In this document: positions 33,145-40,487 of the stretch, one piece after another
Position numbering within the stretch: the first letter of the stretch is position 1
How the letters are laid out: each line of letters opens with the position of its first letter
Assembly (NCBI RefSeq): GCF_001902145.1
Contig: NZ_MRST01000012.1
Span: 17,283-81,282 of the forward strand
Length of the DNA stretch: 64,000 nucleotides
Origin: Pseudomonas fluorescens
GTDB lineage: Bacteria; Pseudomonadota; Gammaproteobacteria; Pseudomonadales; Pseudomonadaceae
Direction: 5' to 3'
Notes under the pieces: generated by a model
Database searches by the model: none
Seen by the model: the letters and a program-made list of their open reading frames with translations, nothing else
Told to the model about the DNA's origin: nothing
Translations under genes and position numbers: made by a program

Positions 33145-34362
33145 CTAGTCCGCTCTAAACCCCAGCATTTTTGACACGATACCCGCCATGCTCTTGGTGT
33201 CCTTCGGTATCCACCTCCCATAGTGCTTTCTTACCATCGTTGTATCAGCGTGACCGAGTTGGCGGGCTACCCATTCGACAGGTACGTAACTGGACAACAT
33301 CTGACTGGCGAAGGTATGCCGACACTGGTTTGCGCCTCTATGTCGAACTTCCGCCTTTTTAAGGTGAGCGGTGAACCAGTTGCTCAAAGTCTTGCTGTTC
33401 CATAGCAAGCCGCTGGTTGAGCTGTGGAAAAGAAATCTGACCTTCATCTTTTTCGATGTGATGTTGTCGCGCTGAATCACCGCAATTTCTGATATCGGGC
33501 TTTTGTTAGCGTCAGCTACTATCTCTCGCATCAGTTGGAGAGCGGGATCAATCATTTCGACGACTCGTACCCTGGATCTTTCTTTGGGCACCTTGAACTC
33601 GCCTACCACTAGAGCCCGGCGCACGTGCACCAAACCTAAATCAAGGTCGATATCCTCGACCGCAAGTGCAATGAGTTCGGATAGAGAAAGTCCTGCCCAG
33701 CAGTTGAACTCAATCATTCTGGTATCAGCTCGCCGAACGGGATCTGCTCTGCCAATTGCCTCGATCTCTGTGCGGCTGAATGGGTCGGCGTGTTCTAGGT
33801 CTACGTCGGCCCCGATGTTACTGATCCTATCCAGAGCGTTAGCTTTCAGGATCCCATCACCGAAGGCGTCAGCCCAAACCCCTCGGACCACGGTAAAAAT
33901 ATCATTCACCGTCTTTGGGGCTAAGCCTTGCTTGAGCAACTGCGCCTGGAACAACTCGATATCGCTCTTGCTGATGTCGACGATCCGGCGTTTACCGAAC
34001 TTCTTCTCAACGTGTCCAGCCTTGCTTACGTAGTTGATCACAGTACTTGACGCTTTGAGGGCTCGCTGGACTTCTAACCATCGGTCAATGCCTTCCTTCA
34101 CGGTACGCTTCAGTGAGGGGCCTCCTGTGCCCGTGAACATGGCAGCCCTGGGTGAGTTAGGGAAGTGGGCCGCATAATCGAAGCGACCCTCTTTGATTTC
34201 TGCGAGCACGGTACGGCGCTTGTTGTCGGCATAGGCGATAGCTGACTTGTTGACCTTCGCGATCCCCTCCAGTGGCTCACGGCATCGTTGGCCGTTGAAG
34301 ATGAACCAGATGCGCAACTGTTTACCGTTCATCTCTACGCCGGTCGGCATCTTGTCGATCAT
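33145..34362 (-). CDS. int: Tyrosine recombinase / phage integrase
   Basis: Site-specific recombinase for integration at tRNA-Ser, 405 residues. N-terminal arm-binding region, SAM-like core-binding domain about 85-170 (TVKEGIDRWLEVQRALKASS), catalytic domain 200-390. Visible: CRHTFASQML with Arg348 and following His, LGHADTTMVRKHYGRWIP with His371 and nucleophile Tyr381. The usual first catalytic Arg (G-L-R-x-x-E) is replaced: CWAGLSLSELIALAVEDIDL has Ser226 there. ATG 34362 overlaps the excisionase-like gene by 4 bases. Points toward the tRNA. Confidence 0.93.
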   Translation of the reverse strand: MIDKMPTGVEMNGKQLRIWFIFNGQRCREPLEGIAKVNKSAIAYADNKRRTVLAEIKEGRFDYAAHFPNSPRAAMFTGTGGPSLKRTVKEGIDRWLEVQRALKASSTVINYVSKAGHVEKKFGKRRIVDISKSDIELFQAQLLKQGLAPKTVNDIFTVVRGVWADAFGDGILKANALDRISNIGADVDLEHADPFSRTEIEAIGRADPVRRADTRMIEFNCWAGLSLSELIALAVEDIDLDLGLVHVRRALVVGEFKVPKERSRVRVVEMIDPALQLMREIVADANKSPISEIAVIQRDNITSKKMKVRFLFHSSTSGLLWNSKTLSNWFTAHLKKAEVRHRGANQCRHTFASQMLSSYVPVEWVARQLGHADTTMVRKHYGRWIPKDTKSMAGIVSKMLGFRAD

Positions 34363-34574
34363 GGCTTCCCTTCCATCCAGCGCTCTATGGCTGCACGGTT
34401 GTATACGATCACGTTGGCAGGGTCGTAACGCCAGTGTTTGCCCTCAAGCCACAGCCCGCGCGTACGGTATTTACGGACGGCCTCTGTGCTCAGGCCGAAC
34501 ACGGGGTAAAGCAGGTCTTGTCGAAACCAAGCACCGGGCGTGATGTGGAAGTCGAGTTTCTCGGCAGCGCTCAT
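34359..34574 (-). CDS. Excisionase-like phage protein
   Basis: 71-residue small DNA-binding protein: ITPGAWFRQDLLYPVFGLST, EAVRKYRTRGLWLEGKHWRY and VIVYNRAAIERWMEGKP. The winged-helix-like layout with KYR..GLW..GKHW resembles the excisionase-like proteins next to integrase in Pseudomonas prophages. Its stop overlaps the int start (ATGA). Direction control of integrase is inferred from position and fold. Confidence 0.75.
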   Translation of the reverse strand: MSAAEKLDFHITPGAWFRQDLLYPVFGLSTEAVRKYRTRGLWLEGKHWRYDPANVIVYNRAAIERWMEGKP

Positions 34575-35557
34575 ACGGCGATCTCCCTACCATTGCAGGA
34601 CATGGGTAATTGGGAGGGGTATCCGTGACTAATGAAAGAATGTGCAGGACATTTATCCTCGTGGACTGCGGTGGCGAAAGTGATCAAACTCCTTTTTTGT
34701 GTAGTGGCTGGGAGCCATTTATGTGGTCCACTGAGATCAAGTTCAACACCAGTTCGGTGTGCAAAGTCCTCCTGTCTCCTCCTGGAGCCCTTTGTCTTGG
34801 AGTTGTAATCACGCTGGTTCTCACTGGTTGGTCTAGGGAGAGTGCTGCAGCGTGGGTTCAGGCTCTCGGAGGGATCGCGGCTGTAGGCGCGGCTTTTTAT
34901 ATTGGGAACAGACAGGCGAGAGATACCGCCCGAGCTCGCCGGCAAAGAGATGAAGTTATATTTCGACTCGTCTGCGGCATAGCTAGGCGAGCCTCCGAAG
35001 TCAGCCACGTGCTGTTCGTAAATTTCGATTCGCTGCATGAGACCGATATAGCCAAGCGAGTTGAGGTGCTCACAGAGGCCGAGGAACATTTGATGGCTAT
35101 GAGGGCTGTTAACCCGGTTGATCTCCCTCTGCCGGATATGGTCGAACCGTTCATGGCTATGCTTGGTGCCCTGGAGAAGGCCACAGTTATGGCCCGGCTC
35201 CTCTCCGAGCCCAATGTGGACAGGATGAGGTGCGCAACTGTACTTGCCCATAGCTCCCAAAAGATCAGCATTGCTGCGAATGTTTTGATAAACATGGAGT
35301 TCGCGAGCTACTGACTGAAGTTGCTTATACCCCACAGCAGGCTGCGCGAGCGGGCGTTCCTGAGCGTTTAGCGTTGCATCAGCGAGCGCTGCCCCGCGCA
35401 GCTTCTCTTGGGGTATAAGTGCCTCGGCAGTGGCGCTTGGAGGAGCAATAATGCCTGCTGCTGCGCAGCAGAGACTGTTTGTTTCTAGCGTGTCGCCACT
35501 ATTTGCAGTGCGGAGCAAAGCGGACAAGGCGCTGGTGTTGTTCTGTTGGTTCTTCAT
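34571..35557 (-). pseudogene. Leftward phage frame, probably interrupted by the opposite-strand insert
   Basis: A minus-strand frame that begins with an ATGA overlap with the HD-domain gene (ATG 35557) and ends in an ATGA overlap with the excisionase-like gene. The first 75 or so codons (MKNQQNNTSALSALLRTANS through QPAVGYKQLQ) look like real protein. The middle is antisense to the plus-strand membrane protein gene and has an unprotein-like composition rich in Ser, His, Arg and Pro; the last 25 codons (PAHSFISHGYPSQLPMSCNG) may again be native. Best read as a native early gene split by a moron, but a chance open frame is possible. Confidence 0.35.
34721..35314 (+). CDS. Membrane-anchored helical protein, opposite-strand moron
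   Basis: 197 residues, on the plus strand inside a solidly leftward operon. Two hydrophobic helices at the N-terminus (about 22-38, GALCLGVVITLVLTGWS, and 43-61, WVQALGGIAAVGAAFYIGN), then RQARDTARARRQRDEVIFRL and a long helical cytoplasmic domain (ASEVSHVLFVNFDSLHETD, VDLPLPDMVEPFMAMLGALE). Start ATG 34721 has GGGAG 6 bases upstream; a GTG at 34625 would add 32 poor residues. Codon use and composition differ from neighbours. Family not recognised; a phage-exclusion or envelope role is conceivable but unsupported. Confidence 0.6.
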   Translation: MWSTEIKFNTSSVCKVLLSPPGALCLGVVITLVLTGWSRESAAAWVQALGGIAAVGAAFYIGNRQARDTARARRQRDEVIFRLVCGIARRASEVSHVLFVNFDSLHETDIAKRVEVLTEAEEHLMAMRAVNPVDLPLPDMVEPFMAMLGALEKATVMARLLSEPNVDRMRCATVLAHSSQKISIAANVLINMEFASY

Positions 35558-36096
35558 GCCGCTTTCCTCCGGTGTTCGGTAGCGATTTGGTCCATCAGGC
35601 GCTGGTGGTAGGTGTTGCGGGCTTCTGCGGCAGACCATGGGCGGATGGTTTCAACCATGGGTGCGATACCGACCAAACAATCCCAGATAGCCGGATCGGG
35701 TGGCATGAGGTCGCGGCGTTCGGTAGCCAGCGCTATCAGGTTGGCCTTGTGGACGCAGGCGGGGAGTTCTGGTGCTATGCCGAACCGATCACAGATGCGC
35801 CACCAGATACAGTCCTCGAAGTGCTCATAGGCGCTGATCCATTGCTTGAGTGGCCGCGTCATGTCGCCCAGGTACGCCTCGGGTGCGTCATGAAGTAAGG
35901 CCGCGAGTTTGTGTTCTTCCGGCACCAGCTCGGCGACGATGCAGCTGTGCTGGGCCACGCTGTAGAACTCGCGGGTGTGCCCGTTGAAGCGGCACAGGTG
36001 GGCCAGGGCGTGCGAGATGTCCCGTGGGTCGATCATGTCGGCGTCGGGTTCGAGCAGGTCAAAGTGTTTGCCTGAATGGGTTAGGATCCAGTTCAT
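35554..36096 (-). CDS. HD domain phosphohydrolase-like phage protein
   Basis: 180 residues with an HD fold like YfbR nucleotidases: REFYSVAQHSCIVAELVPEE then KLAALLHDAPEAYLGDMTRP, which gives the His, His-Asp and Asp metal ligands. Such phage proteins are thought to dephosphorylate nucleotides. ATG 36096 overlaps the upstream gene (stop 36093), and the stop overlaps the downstream frame start (35557), so it is part of the translationally coupled leftward operon. Confidence 0.85.
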   Translation of the reverse strand: MNWILTHSGKHFDLLEPDADMIDPRDISHALAHLCRFNGHTREFYSVAQHSCIVAELVPEEHKLAALLHDAPEAYLGDMTRPLKQWISAYEHFEDCIWWRICDRFGIAPELPACVHKANLIALATERRDLMPPDPAIWDCLVGIAPMVETIRPWSAAEARNTYHQRLMDQIATEHRRKAA

Positions 36097-36491
36097 GCTG
36101 CGTCTCCTAACTCGAAAGGGTCCAGCTGGGCAGCCATGCTCAGTGCCTTGTCACGTAAGGCAAGTGCTTGAGTTGCCTGGTTGTCAGATCTCACTGCTCG
36201 GAAGGTGTCGGCCGCTAGCTTGAGCTTTTCGGCAATGGCTAATAGGGTGAGGCGATCCAGTGGCTGATGGTCCAATATCAGCTGCAGGCGCCGACACCGC
36301 TCTGAGATCTGCTCCAGAGTGGTGGAGCTCGCTGACTCCCCCTCGTCCATCCCTTCAACGAACCCTTTTGCGTGGCCCTCGTCATAGCCCTGTGCCAGAC
36401 CATCCGTTAAGCCGCCTCTGTAGCCGATCCAATAAAGGATCGCGAGCGCGATAACGATGGTGATCAGTGCGCAGATTTGAATTACGGTCAT
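36093..36491 (-). CDS. Small membrane protein of the leftward early operon
   Basis: 132 residues. One N-terminal membrane helix (MTVIQICALITIVIALAILY, about 3-22), a glycine-rich acidic stretch GYRGGLTDGLAQGYDEGHAK that looks like a short repeat (GxxxGxxxGxxxG), then a helical cytoplasmic domain (LEQISERCRRLQLILDHQPL). Start ATG 36491 chosen at the helix. Function unknown; no motif recognised. Overlaps the HD gene by four bases. Confidence 0.75.
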   Translation of the reverse strand: MTVIQICALITIVIALAILYWIGYRGGLTDGLAQGYDEGHAKGFVEGMDEGESASSTTLEQISERCRRLQLILDHQPLDRLTLLAIAEKLKLAADTFRAVRSDNQATQALALRDKALSMAAQLDPFELGDAA

Positions 36492-36540
36492 GTGGTGTGC
36501 TCCTGGTGGTTTTGTTGGCTGGTGGTGGCAGCCGTTGGTG

Positions 36541-36867
36541 TTACTGCTCTGGCTCGGTGGAATCAGTTTGTAGTCGCGGCATGTCCTCATCCGCCCTGTA
36601 AGCGCGGATATCAATCAGTGCCGCGACATGCTTGATGTGGGCATACCTCAACGCCTTGACGCTGTGATCCAGGGTGGTCACCGGCAGTTGAATACGGCCG
36701 CTGTTGATCGCCTCCGTGAAAGTCTTCTCGTTGAGGTTTTTGAAGTAATGCACGCGCAGCTTTTCTAGGGGGATAAGCACGTCGCCGAAGAGTTGGTGCA
36801 GCATCTCGACGGTTGCGCTATCCGGCGCGGGTTGCAGCCGTAGCGGTGTTTGACTGTTGTTGCTCAT
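36541..36867 (-). CDS. PrtN-like pyocin/late-gene activator family protein
   Basis: 108 residues resembling PrtN, the activator of pyocin genes in P. aeruginosa: LFGDVLIPLEKLRVHYFKNL, TFTEAINSGRIQLPVTTLDH and HIKHVAALIDIRA parallel the PrtN pattern IPLEdv..dYF...t.ekl..ki..GeipLPvvri. The first ~20 residues are extra, and the start at 36867 overlaps the upstream gene by 50 bases; an internal ATG at 36804 would avoid this. In this phage it may activate an early or late operon; inferred only from the family. Confidence 0.75.
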   Translation of the reverse strand: MSNNSQTPLRLQPAPDSATVEMLHQLFGDVLIPLEKLRVHYFKNLNEKTFTEAINSGRIQLPVTTLDHSVKALRYAHIKHVAALIDIRAYRADEDMPRLQTDSTEPEQ

Positions 36868-37036
36868 GGGTGGCGGCCTCCTTGCGTTTGAGTCGTGATG
36901 GGTGGTTCCAGGCATTCACGCAGTGGCGTTTGGTCAGCTCCCGCAGATGCTCCGGCACTTCGAGGAGCGCGGCATTGCGCTCCTCGCGTGTGGGCATGGC
37001 GACGATCTGGCGGGCGTACTCCCTAGGCCACGTCAC
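36818..37036 (-). CDS. Small phage protein of the leftward operon
   Basis: 72 residues beginning at GTG 37036: TWPREYARQIVAMPTREERN followed by AALLEVPEHLRELTKRHCVN and a basic, glutamine-rich tail. A TWPREYA...EVPEHLRELTKRH protein is a frequent small ORF in Pseudomonas prophage early regions, without known function. Start overlaps the KilAC-type gene by 14 bases; the end overlaps the PrtN-like gene. ATG 36997 is an alternative, shorter start. Confidence 0.65.
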   Translation of the reverse strand: MTWPREYARQIVAMPTREERNAALLEVPEHLRELTKRHCVNAWNHPSRLKRKEAATHEQQQSNTATAATRAG

Positions 37037-37307
37037 GGTTGTCTGCCGGGATGGCTGGCAGTTCGAGGCCCAACTGACTTGCCAGCCAGGGCATGCCGGC
37101 TTGCCGGACCTTCGTCGACTGGCTGTATTGCATTCCGGCGGTCTCGTGGTACCAGTTGCCGTTCTTGATCCGCAGGTATTCCCGGTCCCGTACAGGGAAC
37201 GCCGGGAGGTTGCGGTCAGTGAGCAAGCCCTTGTCACGCATCAGCGCGATCAGTTTTGGGCGGGTGAGGCCGAAGTACTTGGCGGCCTTTTCCAGGCTAC
37301 GTTCCAT
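37023..37307 (-). CDS. KilAC-type DNA-binding phage protein
   Basis: 94 residues that match the KilAC domain found at the C-terminus of phage antirepressors: SLEKAAKYFGLTRPKLIALM (helix-turn-helix), RDKGLLTDRNLPAFPVRDRE, YLRIKNGNWYHETAGMQYSQ and TKVRQAGMPWLASQLGLELP. Here the domain stands alone with no Bro-N or Rha part. DNA-binding regulator of the lysis/lysogeny region is the likely role. ATG 37307 with GGAG-type upstream sequence. Confidence 0.8.
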   Translation of the reverse strand: MERSLEKAAKYFGLTRPKLIALMRDKGLLTDRNLPAFPVRDREYLRIKNGNWYHETAGMQYSQSTKVRQAGMPWLASQLGLELPAIPADNRDVA

Positions 37308-37316
37308 CGCGACCTC

Positions 37317-37898
37317 CTAGGCTGCATGCGCGGCGGGAGTCGCCACGGCTGCCAGGTGAGTGATGGATTCGGCCACCATGGAGTAGATCTCCACGTCACT
37401 GCCGCACACCGTGAAGCACTTGCTGAATGGCTTCTTGACGCCGATGCTCATGATGGTGGTGATGCCAGTGCGGGTTTTGTTGCGATGGATTGCCAGGTTG
37501 ATAGGTTGCTCAAAACCCATGTCGAGGCTCAGCGCGCCGCCGGTTTGCACAAGGTCGAACACACGCTGCTTGTGTTCAATTTCGAAGACGCCGTAGCGGC
37601 GGTCAGCGTGCGGCACAGACGACTGATCGCTTGGACTCGCTGGCCCGTTGACGATCTCCTCGATGAAGTCCGCAAGCTTAAGGTGCATCTTTTTGCTGTT
37701 GGTCAGGGTCAGCGTGTGGCGTTCGCTGCCTAGCTCAACGGTGAAGTGTGTGTCGGCTTTGCGGCGCTCAACTCTCAGGCGGAAGGCTAACGCCTCACGC
37801 TGAACTTCGGCACGCAGCAGGTGGTTGAAGGTTTCGGTTAGGTTTACCTGGGCCTTGAGCAGGGTCAGGGTACGGTTGTCGAGTTTGTACTTGCTCAT
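37317..37898 (-). CDS. Phage protein of unknown function
   Basis: 193 residues, globular, no motif recognised. Opening MSKYKLDNRTLTLLKAQVNL; middle HFTVELGSERHTLTLTNSKK and GALSLDMGFEQPINLAIHRN; C-terminus with SDVEIYSMVAESITHLAAVA. Start ATG 37898 overlaps the stop of the 58-residue upstream gene (ATGA). Position in the leftward operon next to KilAC and the operator suggests an early function such as recombination or host takeover, but nothing in the sequence shows which. Confidence 0.75.
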   Translation of the reverse strand: MSKYKLDNRTLTLLKAQVNLTETFNHLLRAEVQREALAFRLRVERRKADTHFTVELGSERHTLTLTNSKKMHLKLADFIEEIVNGPASPSDQSSVPHADRRYGVFEIEHKQRVFDLVQTGGALSLDMGFEQPINLAIHRNKTRTGITTIMSIGVKKPFSKCFTVCGSDVEIYSMVAESITHLAAVATPAAHAA

Positions 37899-38071
37899 GC
37901 CGCGTGCCCCCCGCCGTTTGGATCGAACGGGCAGGGCGCGTTGCGTTCTTTCGGCTTAGGTTTGGACACGATGAATTTGCAGCCGAGGTCTTGTGCCAGG
38001 CGGCGGATTTCAAAGATGCGGGAGGGGTTAGCAGCGGCCGGGTGGACGTGCAGGGTAGCTGTGGTGTGCAT
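37895..38071 (-). CDS. Small first gene of the leftward operon (58 residues)
   Basis: ATG 38071 to TGA 37895, 58 codons: begins MHTTATLHVHPAAANPSRIF, continues EIRRLAQDLGCKFIVSKPKP and ends in KERNAPCPFDPNGGGHAA. The stop overlaps the next gene's ATG (ATGA), and the start lies 37 bases downstream of the leftward promoter -10, both arguing for a real gene. Two cysteines; no family recognised. Confidence 0.65.
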   Translation of the reverse strand: MHTTATLHVHPAAANPSRIFEIRRLAQDLGCKFIVSKPKPKERNAPCPFDPNGGGHAA

Positions 38072-38107
38072 GGTGTTGCCTCGCTCTGTGGTGGAAGAGG
38101 GAGGTGA

Positions 38108-38136
38108 ATATCAACCATTGGTTGCGCAAAAGTCAA
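38108..38136 (-). promoter_or_regulatory. Leftward early promoter (PL-like)
   Basis: On the minus strand: -35 TTGACT (38131-38136), 17-base spacer, -10 TGATAT (38108-38113). It reads into the 58-residue gene and on toward int. The operator repeats overlap its -10 and lie beyond its -35. Confidence 0.75.
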
Positions 38137-38149
38137 CAACCATAGGTTG
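38112..38149. promoter_or_regulatory. CI operator array at the leftward promoter (OL)
   Basis: Two palindromes, CAACC-ATT-GGTTG at 38112-38124 and CAACC-ATA-GGTTG at 38137-38149, centres 25 bases apart, with AATATC and GATATT flanks. The same half-sites and the 16-base stretch GGTTGCGCAAAAGTCA (38120-38135) recur almost unchanged at 40507-40522 near cI/cro. Confidence 0.8.
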
Positions 38150-38175
38150 ATATTTTCGCATTTGTTGATGTCTTC

Positions 38176-38203
38176 TTGACATTACAGGCGTAATGAATAG
38201 ATT
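38176..38203 (+). promoter_or_regulatory. Rightward promoter of the reverse transcriptase gene
   Basis: Perfect -35 TTGACA (38176-38181), 16-base spacer, -10 TAGATT (38198-38203), 43 bases before the start codon. It is outside the operator palindromes, so expression in the lysogen is plausible. Confidence 0.6.
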
Positions 38204-38245
38204 ACCTCAATCTTAAATATTATTTACCGTTGGTAGGGAAAGGGA

Positions 38246-39748
38246 ATGTCTAAAACCTCGGAATTTTATCAAAAAGACTTTTGGTCTGGTCTTTTTCCTA
38301 TGCAGACAAACCTTCTAATGATTACAAGGAAGGAGAAAGATCTTTCTGATTATGTCTATCAAAAAGTGCTTTCGGAAGATGAAGGTCATAACTTTATTCC
38401 TCAGCAACGTGTTCATGCAGACAAACCTAATGGGCATCTTCGAAGAACATTAAAACTAGATCCCGTGGCCGAATACTTTCTATACGATTTAGTCTATAGA
38501 AATCGAACGATTTTTAGAAAACCATTCTCCGAAGATAGAAAGTCTTATGGCTATAGGTTTGAAGATGGTGGTGTTGTTCCTATCAGTCAAGCGTACAAAA
38601 GTTACAAGCATGATGTGAATCAGAATCTTGCTAAGTTCAAGCATCATCTCAGCTTTGATGTGGCAGGTTTTTTTAACTCTGTGTACCACCATGACTTGGC
38701 GCACTGGTTTTCATCGTCCGACAGCGTAACTGAAAAGGACTACGAAGCGTTTGGCAAATTTTTTAGGGAGATTAACGCTGGGCGTAGTGTGGATTTCCTA
38801 CCCCACGGTTTGTACCCATCGAAAATGATTGGGAGTGATTTTCTGAAGTTCACTGAGCAGTCTGGTCAACTCAAAAGTTCAGTATTGCTCAGGTTTATGG
38901 ACGATTATCATTTGTTTGACGATAATGAAGATAATGTGAATAGAGATTTTATTAGAATACAGAAGATGTTAGGTGATAAAGGGTTAAATGTTAACCCTCA
39001 AAAAACAAGAAAAACTGTGCAAAATGTTCAGGAAAAAGTCTCTGAAATTAGGCAGGAACTTTCTGAAATAATTGAAGTAGAAGTTGGTGAGTCCGTCTTT
39101 GGGTCGGGGTTTGAAGGGCCGGAATTTGAGCAGGTAGAGGTCATTTCTGATCTTTCTACGGAGCAAATACAGCGGCTCCTAGACTTTCTTAGAGACGAGG
39201 CATTGGACGATAATGATGCAGATCTTATTCTTAATGTCTTAAGGTTTCACTCAACTGACATCAGCGACTACCTTCCATTGCTTTTGGATAGATTTCCAAG
39301 TTTGTCTAAAAGTATATTTACGAGCTTAAATAGCTCAAACCCTTTTGTTAGAAAAGTTTCTAATGACAAGATTTCAGTTGCTGTTTTGGATTTTTTGAAG
39401 ACGGCTGAGTACGTGTCTGAATTTCAGTTGTTTTGGCTCGCGGTAATTACTGAGGTGAGATTGTCTGAAACAAAGCAATACGGGGATATACTGAATTCAC
39501 TTTATGCTCATTCTTCAGGGAGTATTATAGCAAGAGCTAAAGTTCTCGAGATTCCTACCCAGAAATTTGGAATGAAAGAGCTTAGGGAGGAGCATCTTAA
39601 AAATGGAAGCTCAGACTGGTTGTCTTGGTCTTCAGCAATGGGGAGTCGAAGTCTCAAGAAGGCAGAGCGTAACTATGTATTGGCCTACTTTTCAAAAGGC
39701 TCTTCTTTGAATCATCTTATATATTCTTGCGTCAAGGATATGGATTAG
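38246..39748 (+). CDS. Reverse transcriptase, unknown-group/Abi defence type
   Basis: 500 residues. RT palm motifs in the N-terminal half: motif A HLSFDVAGFFNSVYHHD (Asp138), motif B LPHGLYPSKMIGSDF (187-199), motif C LLRFMDDYHLF (Asp219, Asp220) and motif D GLNVNPQKTRKT (246-257), so the catalytic aspartates are all kept. The YGYRFEDG element (101-108) is shared with defence-associated RTs. Residues about 300-500 are all-helical and HEAT-like, as in AbiA/AbiK-class RTs. No maturase, integrase or nitrilase part. AT-rich with AGA, TTA and ATA codons, unlike the phage. It lies between operator arrays, convergent with cI (13 bases apart). Anti-phage abortive infection is the likely role; the subtype is not settled. 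Confidence 0.85.
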   Translation: MSKTSEFYQKDFWSGLFPMQTNLLMITRKEKDLSDYVYQKVLSEDEGHNFIPQQRVHADKPNGHLRRTLKLDPVAEYFLYDLVYRNRTIFRKPFSEDRKSYGYRFEDGGVVPISQAYKSYKHDVNQNLAKFKHHLSFDVAGFFNSVYHHDLAHWFSSSDSVTEKDYEAFGKFFREINAGRSVDFLPHGLYPSKMIGSDFLKFTEQSGQLKSSVLLRFMDDYHLFDDNEDNVNRDFIRIQKMLGDKGLNVNPQKTRKTVQNVQEKVSEIRQELSEIIEVEVGESVFGSGFEGPEFEQVEVISDLSTEQIQRLLDFLRDEALDDNDADLILNVLRFHSTDISDYLPLLLDRFPSLSKSIFTSLNSSNPFVRKVSNDKISVAVLDFLKTAEYVSEFQLFWLAVITEVRLSETKQYGDILNSLYAHSSGSIIARAKVLEIPTQKFGMKELREEHLKNGSSDWLSWSSAMGSRSLKKAERNYVLAYFSKGSSLNHLIYSCVKDMD

Positions 39749-39761
39749 ATTTGGATAACCA

Positions 39762-40487
39762 TCACTCTGGAAGAAAGGTGCCTACTACCTTTCCACAGAT
39801 ATGAGTTTCTTCTGTAATATCAATAATAGGGTATTGCGGGTTTATAGGTTTTAAAAACTGTCGGCCCGCATCCTCCACTAATACTTTAAAGGTGGCTTCA
39901 TTTGTTCGAGGGACTCTTGCTATGACCCGATCTCCAGTTTTCGCCTCAGCCTCTGGATCAACAAAGATAATGCATCCTGTAGGATAACTTCGTCCTGGTC
40001 CCGGGTTCGTCATTGAATCGCCAAGTACCCTTAATGCGTATCCGTTTTCGCTGATTGGCACAGGACAGGACAGCCAGACATTTCCGTCATCATACTCAAC
40101 GTTTGATTCGCACCATGCGCCCGCTTGTACCCAAGAAATTAGAGGTACTTTTCCGAAACGTCGTGTGATATCACGCACGTTGCTATCGCTGCTGGCGCTT
40201 AACTGATGGACGTTTGTATCTCTGGATTGCGATTTTGGTAGTACGCCATATTCAAGCCACTCCCGACGCACTTTCAACCATGAGCACAGCGCGACCATGC
40301 TATCTGCCTCGGCGATCGCATCACCATTCAGCCACTTGCTGACGGCCTGCGGGCTCTTATCTACGCCAACGCTCTTCAAATGCTTATGAATATCCACCCC
40401 ACGCCCCCGGGTGCGTACACCGGCATCGTCGAGTGCTTCGTGAAGGCGCGCCGTGAAGGCTGCCCGTAGCTCGTTCTTATCAACCAT
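39762..40487 (-). CDS. cI: CI-type phage repressor (S24 autoprotease)
   Basis: 241 residues. N-terminal DNA-binding domain about 10-80 with HTH SPQAVSKWLNGDAIAEADSM; C-terminal LexA-like peptidase S24: cleavage site WVQAGAW (Ala122-Gly123), catalytic Ser158 in LGDSMTNP and Lys201 in ATFKVLVED. It keeps the prophage silent and is cut during the SOS response through RecA. ATG 40487 lies inside an operator palindrome (40481-40493), so it probably also represses itself. Divergent from cro. Confidence 0.93.
   Translation of the reverse strand: MVDKNELRAAFTARLHEALDDAGVRTRGRGVDIHKHLKSVGVDKSPQAVSKWLNGDAIAEADSMVALCSWLKVRREWLEYGVLPKSQSRDTNVHQLSASSDSNVRDITRRFGKVPLISWVQAGAWCESNVEYDDGNVWLSCPVPISENGYALRVLGDSMTNPGPGRSYPTGCIIFVDPEAEAKTGDRVIARVPRTNEATFKVLVEDAGRQFLKPINPQYPIIDITEETHICGKVVGTFLPE

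Noticed and set aside
38246..39748. RT as a retron, diversity-generating element or group II intron
   Set aside because: No msr/msd-like inverted repeat region upstream, no template/variable repeat pair or Avd gene near it, and no maturase or HNH domain; length and C-terminal helices fit Abi/UG RTs instead.
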